From NCBI GenBank assembly GCA_028829895.1, contig CM054177.1:35990564-36054563 (forward strand): 64,000 bases of DNA. Reading direction: 5' to 3'. Below, piece after piece: positions 49,104 to 59,807 of this stretch; the first letter of the stretch is position 1, and each line of letters begins with the position of its first letter. Both the position numbers and the translations under genes were made by a program. This DNA is from Sinotaia quadrata (lineage: Eukaryota; Mollusca; Gastropoda; Architaenioglossa; Viviparidae). The notes below the pieces were generated by a model, which was not told where the DNA came from, did no database searches, and was given only the letters and a program-made list of their open reading frames with translations.

Positions 49104-51045
49104 TCTAAGATTTTTTGATGGATTTATGACAGTTTTATTGTGCTGGATCCAAAAATGACATCGGTTTTGTTCAATCAGGTCAACTTTTTGAGCTATTTTT
49201 GATCAACGTTTTGATCTATTGCGACATTATTTTATTGGGGTTTTTTTTACATGTTGTAATATGTTTTTTATATGATGTAAAATTCTTTCTTATTTCTTTA
49301 AATAAACAAATTATAATTTGTTTTACATAATTATGAAGAGGTTACATAAGCTAATTTTTGAATAATTGATATAAATGATATTTTTCTTTTTTAGGTAATG
49401 AAATGGAATCGGCCAAAGACATTGCAAAAATAAACCCAATGTATTTTCCTACATCTGCAGTGAATACACCATTGTTCCTAACAGGAATACAGCAACAGGT
49501 TTTATAAAGTGTGCATACCATGCTTATTTTGATATAAAACTTGGTGATCAGGATAAAGTTTGGGCGCCACACATGGTATGCAAGACATGCACCAAGAATC
49601 TTCGTCGTTGGACCAAGGGTAAGAAGAGTTGTCTGAAGTTTGGAATTCCTATGGTTTGGAGAGGGGGGAACCAACAAACCATGTCACTGACTTCTACTTC
49701 TGCGCTATTGATGTGACTGGCATTAACAGATAAAACCGGAACAGCCTTAAGTATCCTGATCTTGAATCAGCACGTCGTCCAGTAGCTCATAATGATGAAA
49801 TTCCAGTACCTGAAATGTGTTCTGCTACACATTGGTAACCAGTTTGCCTCCGTACCTCTAGCTCATTCAACTACGTTGAAGGAGAAGTATGAAGCAGTGA
49901 AGTACGTGCTGGAGAAAATTCGTTATGATCAGCATGGATGGTTACTTTGTGCTGACCTGAAGATGGTAAACATTTTGTTGGGACAAAAGTCTGGATTTAC
50001 CAAGTACCCATGCTTTCTGTGCATGTGGGATAGTAGGGACAAAACACAGCATTACACGAAGCAGGTCTGGCCTATACAGGAGGAATTGGTACCTTGCAAA
50101 GCAAAGAACCTCATAAACAACCCTCTGGTGGACAGAGACAAGATACTTTTCCCACCGCTGCACATTAAGCTTGGCTTAATCAAACAGTCCACCAATGCTC
50201 TGGTCAAGGATGGTAGCTGTTTCGCTTACTTGTGCCATGCTTTTTCAGGGTTGACTATTGAGAAGTTGAAAGCTGGTATTTTTGATGGTCCACAACTCCA
50301 TAAGCTAATCATAGATCCTGAATTTGAAAACTCAATGAATGAAGTGGAACTGGAAGCATGGAAGGCTTTTGTTATGGTCGTGAAAAACTTTCTTGGCAAC
50401 AGTAAGGCCAGGAACTATGCAGAGCTTGTTGCCAATATGCTGACTGCTTTCAGAAACCTTGGATGCAACATGAGCATCAAAATGCATTACTTATTCTCAC
50501 ATATGGATCAGTTTCCTGAAAATCTGGGATCAATGAGCGACGAACAAGGGGAAAGATTTCATCAAGATATGAAAGAGATGGAAACCAGGTATCAGGGATG
50601 CTGGGATTCAGTCATGATGGCTGATTACTGTTGGACTCTAAAGAGAGACATTCCTACTGCTGAGCATTCTAGAAGTTCGAAGAGACGGAAGTTCATGCCC
50701 TGAATTTTGAACAATGATGACCTATTGAATTTATATGTACTTACCATTATCAATGTCTACTATTCAGTGTACACTCATCAACTTCTGTAACATTTAATAA
50801 ATGAATTGTGTTAGAAAACGAATTTTTAAAATTTAATTTAATTTTTTTAAAATTTATAAACCTATTTTGGAAGAGAAATATTAACAGAAATTGCCTGATA
50901 ATGTTACAAAAATGTAATCGATTTAGCTGTAAGATTGGATCGAAATAGATTTAAAAAAAAACTGACCTGATAAAAAAAACAAAACGGATGTAATTTTCAA
51001 ATTTAGCAGTGCAAAATTGTTCTAAATCAGTTGAAAAATCTTAGA
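49104..51045 (+). mobile_element. Unclassified DNA element with about 90 bp imperfect terminal inverted repeats
   Basis: The left segment 49104-49200 (tctaagattttttgatgg ... acatcggttttgttcaatca/ggtcaac) is matched by the reverse complement of about 50955-51045 (tctaagatttttcaactga ... acatccgttttgttttt ... tcaggtcag). Similarity runs over roughly 90 bases with mismatches and small indels. Between them lies one decayed gene on the plus strand. Terminal inverted repeats and an internal gene point to a DNA transposon. I see no clear target duplication and no transposase superfamily I can name. Confidence 0.65.
49438..50703 (+). pseudogene. Uncharacterised multi-copy-type protein gene, frameshifted and internally deleted
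   Basis: The first segment (about 49438-49668) encodes a Cys-containing N-terminus: YICSEY, then YHAYFDIKLGDQDKVWAPH, then CKTCTKNLRRWTKG. The frame changes at a run of G (about 49663-49670) into EPTNHVTDFYFC. A stop follows (about 49731), and after EIPVP the frame changes again with an apparent deletion. A long open segment (49792-50703, 303 codons) ends the protein: HIGNQFASVPLAHSTTLKE, FTKYPCFLCMWDSR with a CxxC, FPPLHIKLGLIKQ, MSDEQGERFHQDMKEME, RYQGCWDSVMMADYCWTLKRD and a basic tail RSSKRRKFMP resembling a nuclear-localisation signal. From memory, similar uncharacterised proteins occur in many copies in arthropod and mollusc genomes; no domain name comes to me. Its place between inverted repeats suggests a transposon-encoded protein. 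Function unknown. Confidence 0.7.
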
Positions 51046-51895
51046 CAACTTTCAAAAAAAAAATTTTGTGATGCAGTGTTATGATGTAATTAACACACAA
51101 GCAACCACTGATGTAATAAACTGCATTCTTACAAATTCAGATTAAAAGATGATGATAGGGGTTTGATGAATATATATTTAATATATGAAGCATCTTGTTC
51201 TGTAGATTTAAAAAAAAATTAAATCAGATATTGGTTGATTAATTAATAGTTAATTAATAGTGTACCGATAACAATTTAATGCCAGGAAAGTGTATATCAC
51301 AGCTGGATTACAGTTTGAAAGCCAGTTGTACTATCCAATTACAATATAAAATATATATATATATCATTAATTATAATTATATATCATATATATAATTATA
51401 AATTAAGATAAAAAAGAATTATCAGTAGAGCAATGTACCATGTTTAACATTTTAACATTTTTTCATTAAAAAGTAAAAACAGGAAGAAGAAACATATTCT
51501 CTTTCCTCTCCTCCCCCCCCCCCCCAATCTTAAAATTGAGGGCAAAAGAATCACGTGTCAAGGTTAATTTTTTATATCAGAAGAACAATATGTAGATAAG
51601 ATATTGGTTATAATACTCAAATAGTAGTATGCTAGGAATACTTTGCAGATTTGCTTAGTTACAATTATGATTATGAGAGATCATTAAAGTTTGTAAAATA
51701 GGGTTATGTGGGTTTCTTTTAAATGGAAATTGTGATTTTATGAGGTCTTTTGTGGGAGTGAATTTCTCTATGTATCTTTTAAGTTTTATTTATACTTGCA
51801 TAATTGTTAATCAGTGAGATAGAAATTGTGATTTAAGAGAAAGAAAGAATAGATGAATGTGTTTTGTTCAGCTTCATTTAAATATTTTATTTCAG

Positions 51896-52040
51896 AAATT
51901 TTTTATCCGGGCTTCAAAACAAGAAAAGCAGAAGTTTGTTTGTCTTAGAAGAGGAATGTGTAAAATAACAAAAGAGAATCGTGTTCAATGCCAGTACTGC
52001 AGATATCAGAAATGCCTTGGCCTTCACATGTATTATCCAG
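51896..52040 (+). CDS. 2DBD nuclear receptor exon 2: rest of DBD1
   Basis: The 145 bp exon starts in phase 0 after ttcag and completes the first DBD. KFFIRASKQEK gives the recognition helix continuing the P-box. The second zinc finger is CLRRGMC, nine residues, then CQYC, followed by RYQKCLGLHMYYPG. The four cysteines have the exact nuclear-receptor spacing (Cx5C, x9, Cx2C). The donor is ccag/gtacat at 52041. One base is left over and pairs with the two leading bases of exon 3 to give a glycine codon. There are about 38 residues between the last cysteine of DBD1 and the first of DBD2, a short linker. Nothing suggests damage. Confidence 0.9.
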
Positions 52041-53529
52041 GTACATTTAAATTAATTTAAATTAAACATACTAAATTGGCTGGTTTTATTGCATCAGTAA
52101 ACAGAATTTGAAATCTGAAAAAATATATAGTACTGTGATATGTAAAAGTTCATGATACAATCATAAATGACTCAAAATATTCATATTTGAACCATCCAAC
52201 TCTAGAAATTTGAATCTTACATGCACACATACTTGCACATGTGCACATTTATTTATTTTTCAAAAATTGGGTACCAGAATTATGGCATCATATAGAAAAA
52301 CCCAGATAATGTTTGTCTTTCTTTGTGTCGTGTCTTTGATTCATGGGTAGGGAGATAACTAGGAAACTAAAATGTTGTTTGGAGGCATGTTTCTTCCCTG
52401 CCGTCCACCCACATATATAAGATGGTCAGTTAATATGAATCTTTTATGATAGAGTTAGGAAGCTGGAATTTTGCATGGAGGCATGGTTTACCCCAGGATT
52501 AGCTGAGTTAGCTATGATCTGGATCACTCCCCCACCACATTTATAAGATGGGATAGTTGTAGTCATGGGCACAGGGAAACGCTAAGAAAAAAAATTTGTA
52601 TGGAGTCTTGAGTTACCCCCAGGATGGGCAGACAGTTCTTCATCCACACTGGTATACCCTCTGTACCCCACCCTGACCAAGATGAGCATAGTGCTGTCAG
52701 GGTCTGGCTGCTGAAAAATAAATTTTATTTCTATTGTTCGTGTTCATTCAAGATTACAGAATTATGATAAATGGTTAAGTATGCCAATAGCATACCTCAA
52801 TAATAATCTATATCAGACTTGGACAAATGATCTGCTGGCTGCAGGTCGTCTGCTACCTCTTTTTATGCAGCACACAAACTACTGATAATAAATGAACAAA
52901 TAGCTATGATATTTTTATTTTAAACAAAGCAAAAATACCAAAACTAAAAAAAAAAATTCACAGGCATAAATAAAAATTTTATGCAAAAACAAAGCGCACT
53001 TATTTCATCAGGTATTCTACATTCCTTTGTTGTTTATCATCACTGCTCTGGGGCAGCCTTTGTATATTGTGGCTCATAGATCTCTGGAGATCATGGAATC
53101 ATAGTTCCTACTACTGCACAATTTGCTTGGTGGCTACTGAATTACATGTACCTATTTTCCATCTATGACTCCATCTTTGCATACAAATCATGAATGACTA
53201 TTAAGTGAAAATGACATTATTCTGAATCTCAGAATTCATTCCATTTTATTTATCAGAGTTTGGGAATAATTGTTCCCTCATTTTGTTTCAGTCGGAGTTT
53301 TGGGCACATAAGTCTAATGGTCACCGGATGTTCAGTATTCTACCATGTTATCTCCTTTTGATAAACCATGCGTAATAATTCACATGCTTGAATAAACAAT
53401 TTTAACAATACTTTGACTATTCCCAAAACTAATTACAAAAATGTACAGTAAGAAAAATTGAACAGGAGTGCCATGTTTTCAGTGAAGAATGGACAACCAG
53501 ACATTTTTAACTAAAGTAAAATATGAATT

Positions 53530-53925
53530 TGTTAGGATAGTTTATCACTGTTAGCACAACGGGTTTCTGACTGACTGATCTGCGGTATATTCGATGCCGC
53601 TGACAAGCGTTTCCAGGCGGTCCTTTCCTCACGAATGCCGGTCAGCAGTCGGATATGGTTTATAAAGGCTTACATGAATTTGGCGGGAATCTATTAATTA
53701 TGTATCAGGCTTGGGTGTGACCTACTATCAGGTGTTGTTCCAAAATATTACTTAACTGGAGTGAGCTCCCTAATACGAGTGTGCTCCCTTGATAGGAGTG
53801 AATTCCCTTAATAGGAGTGAATTCCCCTCTGACTGTAAATACAGCTAAATATAACAATGCAAACTGATGGCGGATTAGGAGGTCAAGTATAATTTGCCTT
53901 GACTCCATTACATCTATCATAGCCA
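53530..53925. repeat. Family B repeat, short copy, with a 20 bp minisatellite
   Basis: Shares ordered landmarks with 11.2-11.6 kb: tcctcacgaatgccggtc (53631), aactggagtgagctccc (53755), and aggaggtcaagtataatttg-cttgactcc (53877-53908). Inside, a unit like 'taggagtgaattccctta' is repeated about four times at 53758-53827. Non-coding. CpG-rich at its left side. Confidence 0.55.
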
Positions 53926-54521
53926 AGTTTGATGGCTAAGCTTAGGCAAGGTTTTTCTTCGATATGGGACCTAAAAGATGACATCATTCTCTTTTTAGAA
54001 ATGAAAAATAGCAAAGATTTTCCCAAATTAACTAATCTTATGTTGTCTGGCTTTGTGATTTCATATTCACACTGGAATAATGACACACCTCAGTGTATTT
54101 AATGCTATGTTACAAGGAAGAAACTGATTTGCTCATAACATAATAATAAGCTTTCCATTTGAAATTGTGTTTGTTTTCTCAACATAACAGAAAAAAACGT
54201 TTGATCACTTTCTAACTATACAAGCGCTGATTGTACCTGAAAATAAATTTGAAGAATACATTAACATGGTCAGCATTTGAGTGAATTTTCCTGGCAATTT
54301 CATTACTTCTGCCTAATTGAAAAAAGTTTGTCAATTGTCACTTGTGATTGATAGCACCCCAAGTGAACTTTACCTTGAAATTATTGACCTTAGTGTAAAT
54401 CTGCTTTAACAGAATTACACCACCATGAAGAAATTTGCACATTTTACAAATCTCTTAATCCAGGGGTGGGCAAACTTTTTGTGTGTAGGGCCACATTGAC
54501 AAATGTAAAGCTATTGGGGGC

Positions 54522-54524
<3 letters not shown>

Positions 54525-54552
<28 letters not shown>
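54525..54552. repeat. (AT)14 microsatellite
   Basis: Pure at array just inside the left hAT end. Confidence 0.95.
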
Positions 54553-54556
<4 letters not shown>

Positions 54557-54815
54557 CCCACTTTGTTTACAGCAACCTATCACAATAAGTAATTATGAAT
54601 TATTTATAAAACAGTATAAAACTATAAATAACCAATTATTGCAATTTTATTTTCCTTATACATTTCTACATTATATTTTACAATATGGACTAACAGTTTT
54701 ACTAATTTGTTAACAAGATTTTACATTTTTTTATTATAATAAATTTTAAAAATTATCTATCAGTGGCTTTAATTTAGACATAAACCGACTACATTGTCAT
54801 TACAATTATTGATTT

Positions 54816-56625
54816 CTAATGAGATGTATGTAACTGCTTGCAATTTTTAACAATATTCTTGAAATCTGGAGCAAGTTTACTTGTTGAAATTCGCATGACA
54901 GCATGCAAGTTGCAGTCCAACAATAAAGACCTATTCTTAGATTTGTTGATCTTCAAGCAAGAAAATGCTTGTTCGCAAATGTATATTGATCCAAACAATG
55001 ATAAAAGTTTAGCTGCAAAGTTTTTCAAGTTTGGAAATGATTCTTCTGATAAAGATCCATAGAAATCCAGCAAACCATCTGACTTGAATTTCTCTTTCAG
55101 GTCATGATTGCTTGTAAAAGTCAAGAAGCTCTAACTGTATGTCCTCCGGGGCTGTATCAGCTTCTGCACTAAAAGGGGAACTGAGAATATTGAACTGTGG
55201 CTCTAAGTTCTTGAAATCTTTAAATCTCCTTCCAAATTCATCAGTCAGTGCATCTAATCGGACTCTATACTTTTCAGTCATTTCACCAGAAATGGTTTCT
55301 TGTTTCAGCAAAGGGAAGTGACAAAACTTTTTTTCACTTGCTTGTCTGGAGAACAGTGAGAGTTTTGCCTGAAATGATTTTACATGTAATAATGTACATA
55401 CATTTCATGTGCAAACACACAGTTTGACATTCAGTTCATTTAACTTTTCCATAATTTCAATGGCAAACATAAAGTCTAACTTCCACTCTTTATTGACAAT
55501 GTTAGTATTTAAGTCACATTCAATGCCCTTCATCTCTAGGAACATCACTATTTCTTCTCTGAGGTCCCACACTCGCCTCAACACCTTGCCGAGACTCAGC
55601 CATCGAACACTGGTGTGGTACAGCACATCGGAATGTTCAGTTTCCAAATCGTCAAGTAATGCCCTGAACTGTCTGTGATTAAGTCCTCTTGATCTGATGA
55701 GGTTGATGACACTGACAACTGGGTCAATAACATGCTTGATATTCAAAACAGTTTTACACAGATTTTCTTGATGAATCACACATTGAAGTGGTAATAATGT
55801 GTGGTCAGGATATTCTGCTTTAATCTTATCACTTATCAACTTTACCAGACCTACATTTTTTCTGGTCAAAGCATGAGCTCCGTCAGTTGTAACACTTGCC
55901 ATTTTGTTCCAAACCAACCCAGTTCTTTCAATACAGTTATTAACAGCATTGAATATATCATGGTCTGTGGTTGTGTCTTTGAGTGACTCAACACTTAGTA
56001 ACTCTTTAGTGAGTTTGAAAGAAGTGTTTATTCCACGTATAAATATCAATAATTGGGCAGTATCATGTACATCGGTACTCTCATCCAATGCAAGAGAGTA
56101 CCACAAAAATTGTTTACTTGCATCTTGAAGTTTATGCATCAAATTGTTACTTATCTTGTCAATACGTCTGACCACAGTTCTCCTTGATAAAGTAATGTTG
56201 TCAAATTTGTTTTTTTGTTCTGGACACATAATGTTTGCTGCATCTAGCAAACATTCCTTGATGAACTCGCCATCAGAAAATGGCTTGTTGTGTTTTACAA
56301 TTCTGTGTGACAGCACCAGACTAGCTTCTGTTGCAGCATCTTGAATTGAAGATTATTTAGTGAAAACAGTTTGCTGTTTCTCCAAATTTTTCACCAGCTC
56401 CAGGCATTTCCTTTTCCTCTCTTCGGTTGTTAAATTGCATCCGAAATCGGAATGTTTTGTTTGGTAGTGTCTTTTTAAATTGTACTCCTTGAAGACAGCC
56501 ACTGATTCATGACACAACAAGCAAACTGATTTGCTACCAACTTTTATAAAACAGTACTTAGTTGTCCATTCATCATTAAAAACACGGCATTTATCTTCAA
56601 TCTTACGTTTCTTAATGATACTCAT
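54816..56625 (-). pseudogene. hAT transposase (GTF2IRD2/Charlie-like), nearly full length
   Basis: From an ATG at 56625 the minus strand encodes a BED-like finger (CLLC ... HYQTKH), then a single in-frame TAA at codon 91 (56353-56355). The same frame continues for over 300 codons through LALDESTDVHDTAQL, VTTDGAHALT, CVIHQENLC, LIRSRGLNHRQF and VRWLSLGKVLRRV, to a stop at about 55405. A frame change there leads to SRQASEKKFCHFPLLKQ and the segment ending at 55102. A second change near 55110 leads to the hAT C-terminal dimerisation region SFPNLKNFAAKLLSLFGSIYICEQAFS (54816-55124). So there are three visible lesions in about 600 codons, fewer than in the intron 1 copy. It is related to but clearly different from that copy. 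Confidence 0.88.
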
Positions 56626-58407
56626 TGTTTTAATAAAATTTGTTAGAATTTTACAAATTACAAACTTTAAAAAGGAAATGAAACAAAACCTACTTCCGAC
56701 TGTGTGTGAAAATAAAATATTCGGAAAACAAGGAGTAAACTCAGAATAAATTTCAGAAATATATCAGGACTACTACAACAAATAAATTAATTTGAACATT
56801 GTAAATGTGAAAATAATTTATAACAGCAAAAAACTTTTAAAACTTTTGATCACACAATGAGGGTAAAGACAGACAATGTTAATTTACAGTTAATAAGATG
56901 ACTGGTGAAGTCTGGAGGTTGGACCCCAAGAGTTGAACCAACTGAAGTCTTAGAGGTCCGTAGTCGGCCCTATGGGCTTTGGTGTTGGTCGTTCCAAGCA
57001 GGACACAACAGTTAATGAAGAAAGGCGCGCTCGCTACTCGCTGCAAAACACAGAGCGTAGCGCTTAGAACAATTCTTAACTCTTCTATCTCTTTTTGCTT
57101 TCTCATCAATCATTCAACATGTCTGCAAAAGAATTGATCAGCTCCATACATCCTTCATTCATTGATACAGTATTTCAACATGAATTATACATATCCATAA
57201 GTCAATATAATTTTAATATATCTCAATCAAATAATTCTAACCCAACATGTGAATAATAGTTTAACACAATTTATTTCTAAGTCTAGATCGAATAGACAGC
57301 TTACCAAAGCGCATTGACGACTGCCTTTCAAGCTGGACCAGAAATCTCGTACAATGAGTATTATCGCAGTGCCTTGCCATGGGATATGACGGAGTATTTA
57401 TGGGCTTGGGTTTTGGTGGGTAGGGACTGTCCATCTAGACCTGTTTACATTTGTTTGCTTCAACACAATGTCCTATCCTCCTTGACAGTAATGTTTTAAT
57501 AAAAGTTTATTTATGAACAAGCATAACAGATGAACATTTACAACCAATTTTAAGGATCTCAACTACAAAATTTAGTCCTGACGTTGAAAAAATTAATCTC
57601 AGTATAATATTTTATTAAGAAATGCTAATTTTTATAACTCTCAAATGATAGAAAAAATAATTTTGTTTTATATTAATTCTCTTTAATTTTAAAACACTTA
57701 TTTCTGTAATGTTTCGACTTAGTTTCTTTTCCCCTATTACTCATATTTAATCATATTATCACAATTATCTTGAATACAGAATCCCTAATCTTAAATATTT
57801 GTTTATTTTGTATAATTTTACATTACTCCGATATTCCTTTGCAGTCTGTCTTTCTGTTCTTAATTTGGGGTTTTGTTTTGTAGAATTTTCACACGTTATT
57901 ATACACTTTTGTTATTTTTGTAAAAGTACACACTCCAAATTTATATGTAAAAGGTAATCTGTACCATAATTAAAATACAATTAGAATAACACCCATTTGA
58001 TGTTATTTAACTTCTAAAATATTGATTTTATTTTTAAAAATTCAAATCTGTATTCTTGGTAGAATTCACTATTAACAAATTGTTTAATTAAACAAAGTTA
58101 TTTGCTGTTTAGTTTTTCAATATGTTCGTATTTAATGTTCTATTTATAATTTGTTTTTTAATTGAAAATAAATTATTTGTATCGAAAAGTGGCCCATTCT
58201 TATATTTCGGTTCTCTTTGTGGCCTTTTGCTAAAGAATTTGCCCAGTCCTGATCTATATCATAATTGCCTCTAGTTACACAATTGGTGAATTGATGATGA
58301 AACATTTTGAAAATCAGTTGATTATACTTTTCTGCTGCAGAATGATGAAAGAAAGATGATAATAATAACATTTATTTAGTTTAGATAATTTCTTGGTTTT
58401 CATGTAG

Positions 58408-58520
58408 GTGAAGGCAAAAGGACTGTGAATGCTGTTGGCATATCAGATATTCCTTGTAGAGTATGTTCTGCACCATCTTCTGGGTTTCACTTTGGTGCTC
58501 TCACCTGCGAAGGCTGCAAG
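58408..58520 (+). CDS. 2DBD nuclear receptor exon 3: first finger of DBD2
   Basis: The 113 bp exon starts with two bases that finish a glycine codon from exon 2. It encodes a short linker ([15 protein letters not shown]), then the first zinc finger of a second DBD: CRVC, 13 residues ([13 protein letters not shown]), CEGCK. The donor aag/gtactg (58521) lies at exactly the same codon position and phase as the donor of exon 1. The P-box completes as CEGCKGFF in exon 4, the common NR1-type P-box, unlike the CEACKK of DBD1. This combination is the reported signature of 2DBD receptors. Confidence 0.92.
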
Positions 58521-58521
58521 G

Positions 58522-58675
58522 TACTGTATTTGTTTTTATTTGCATATATAATATAGAAAGTAATGAATGTTCAGTCCATATATGAATTTTTAACAAGATA
58601 CTGTATTTGTTTTTATTTGCATATATAATATAGAAAGTAATGAATGTTCAGTTCATATATGAATTTAAAAATTTT
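58522..58675. repeat. 77 bp tandem duplication at the start of intron 3
   Basis: Two near-identical copies of 'tactgtatttgtttttattt ... tatatgaattt' start at 58522 and 58599. The first overlaps the exon 3 donor. In the second the splice junction reads caagatactg, so GT is lost and no second donor was created. Confidence 0.95.
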
Positions 58676-59360
58676 AAATGTTGGAAAGAGGGTGGGGAGG
58701 AATAATTTAGAAATTATTTTCTGACTACTTCAGTAATCCACTTTTTTGCCTAATATCAGTTATAAAATTAATGGCATTTAACATAACAAAAGTAGCTCTT
58801 TTCTGCATTCAAAATTCATTTAGCAGTAAGTGGTAAGGCAGTTTAGAGAATGCTTAAAAAGCACAGGCAGGTACCTAGGTGAATTTAGCTAGATATTTTA
58901 ATATTTCATATTTTGTTGTTAGTAGACCTTGGAACTGAAAAGATTATAATAAGTCATATGTTTTTGTTAAAAAGTATCACTGGGTTCATTTTTAGTTTGG
59001 TTTTTGTGTAAAAACAAAATTTAATCATTGAAATTACATCAGTATTATGTGAAACTAAGCAGAGGCAATTTTCAGAGATATGTCAGCTACTTTTTAACGT
59101 TATATCCTTTTTCTCTCTCATTTTTGCAGTCCTCACCCCAAGATCTTACTATAAATTTAGCTCTACTTTATGACCATCTCTTTTGTTTGCTTACTTTGTA
59201 GAAATAATATTGATTTATCTCTTCCAGCTGTTTGCTTTTTTATTTTTTAAAAACAGAGAAAATTCTGTTGTCAAAATCTTTGTCTTGATATGCATCATTG
59301 GAATCTTTTTTTGTTGTTCTAACCATTTTTACTTACCATTACATTAATAAACCTGCATTT

Positions 59361-59382
59361 TGCGAATCTACATAGATTCGCA
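59361..59382. repeat. Perfect 10 bp hairpin
   Basis: tgcgaatcta, ca, tagattcgca: ten-base arms with a two-base spacer in intron 3, CpG-containing. No function known; could be a MITE scar. Confidence 0.6.
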
Positions 59383-59498
59383 TAGCTATCAGCCATTCTG
59401 TGTATATGGGATTATTCCAGTTTTTAGATTCTGATCCATTTTTCTGTAGAATCTAATGTTTAAGATTTAATCCAGTACAAATTTTTATCTTTAAACAG

Positions 59499-59646
59499 GG
59501 TTTCTTCCGTCGTATGGTAAAAGAGCGAGAAGCAGGATCCTATAAATGTTCATCAGGTGGAACATGTGAGATTAGTGCACAGACTCGTAACATGTGCAAA
59601 GCCTGCCGATACAACAAATGCATTGGTATTGGTATGTCTGTAGAAG
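59499..59646 (+). CDS. 2DBD nuclear receptor exon 4: rest of DBD2
   Basis: The 148 bp exon begins in phase 0 after aaacag with GFFRRMVKEREAGSYK, the recognition helix after the P-box. It contains the second finger CSSGGTC, nine residues, CKAC, then RYNKCIGIGMSVE. Donor gaag/gtaaga at 59647. It ends with one base of a codon, the same phase as exon 2. Exons 2 and 4 therefore match in start phase, end phase and content, and nearly in length (145 and 148 bp). All zinc-binding cysteines are present. Confidence 0.93.
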
Positions 59647-59807
59647 GTAAGATCCCTCTTACTACTAAAATGTAGTATGGTCCATGGGTATTTCCAGCCT
59701 TTAAGTTCTGCCTTATTTTGCCTTTGAAATGGATGTCTGACATTTAGTTTGCAGTCACTGTTGATAAATTTTCAATATTTTATGTTTTTAAATTCTATTC
59801 ACAATAG

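Larger units (their letters stand above)
42462..51895 (+). other. Receptor intron 1 (9.4 kb)
   Basis: The donor gtattc and an acceptor ending ttcag at 51895 bound this intron. The flanking exons join in phase 0 to complete the P-box (CEACK/KFFIR). It carries two mobile elements (43837-48984 and 49104-51045). The sequence outside them (42.46-43.83 and 51.05-51.89 kb) is AT-rich without recognised features apart from tata-rich tracts near 51.35-51.41 kb. Confidence 0.85.
54461..58251 (-). mobile_element. hAT transposon, about 3.8 kb
   Basis: The left end caggggtgggcaaactttt (54461) and the reverse complement of the right end caggactgggcaaattcttt (from 58251) form an inverted repeat. Both sides then have a 'gggccaca/ggccaca' segment about 30 bases in. 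The adjacent 8-mers (tcttaatc and atctatat) do not match, so the target duplication has decayed or the right end belongs to another copy. A transposase lies on the minus strand. The remaining 1.6 kb (56.64-58.25 kb) is non-coding, with a CpG-richer patch at 56.93-57.42 kb. Confidence 0.7.
52041..58407 (+). other. Receptor intron 2 (6.4 kb)
   Basis: Donor gtacat (52041) and acceptor catgtag (ending 58407) give a phase-1 junction that keeps the frame. The intron contains diverged repeats of 'tggaggcatggtttacccc' type with about 115 bp spacing (52340-52640), a family B copy and a hAT element. The sequence at 52.75-53.5 kb shows nothing I can name. Confidence 0.85.
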
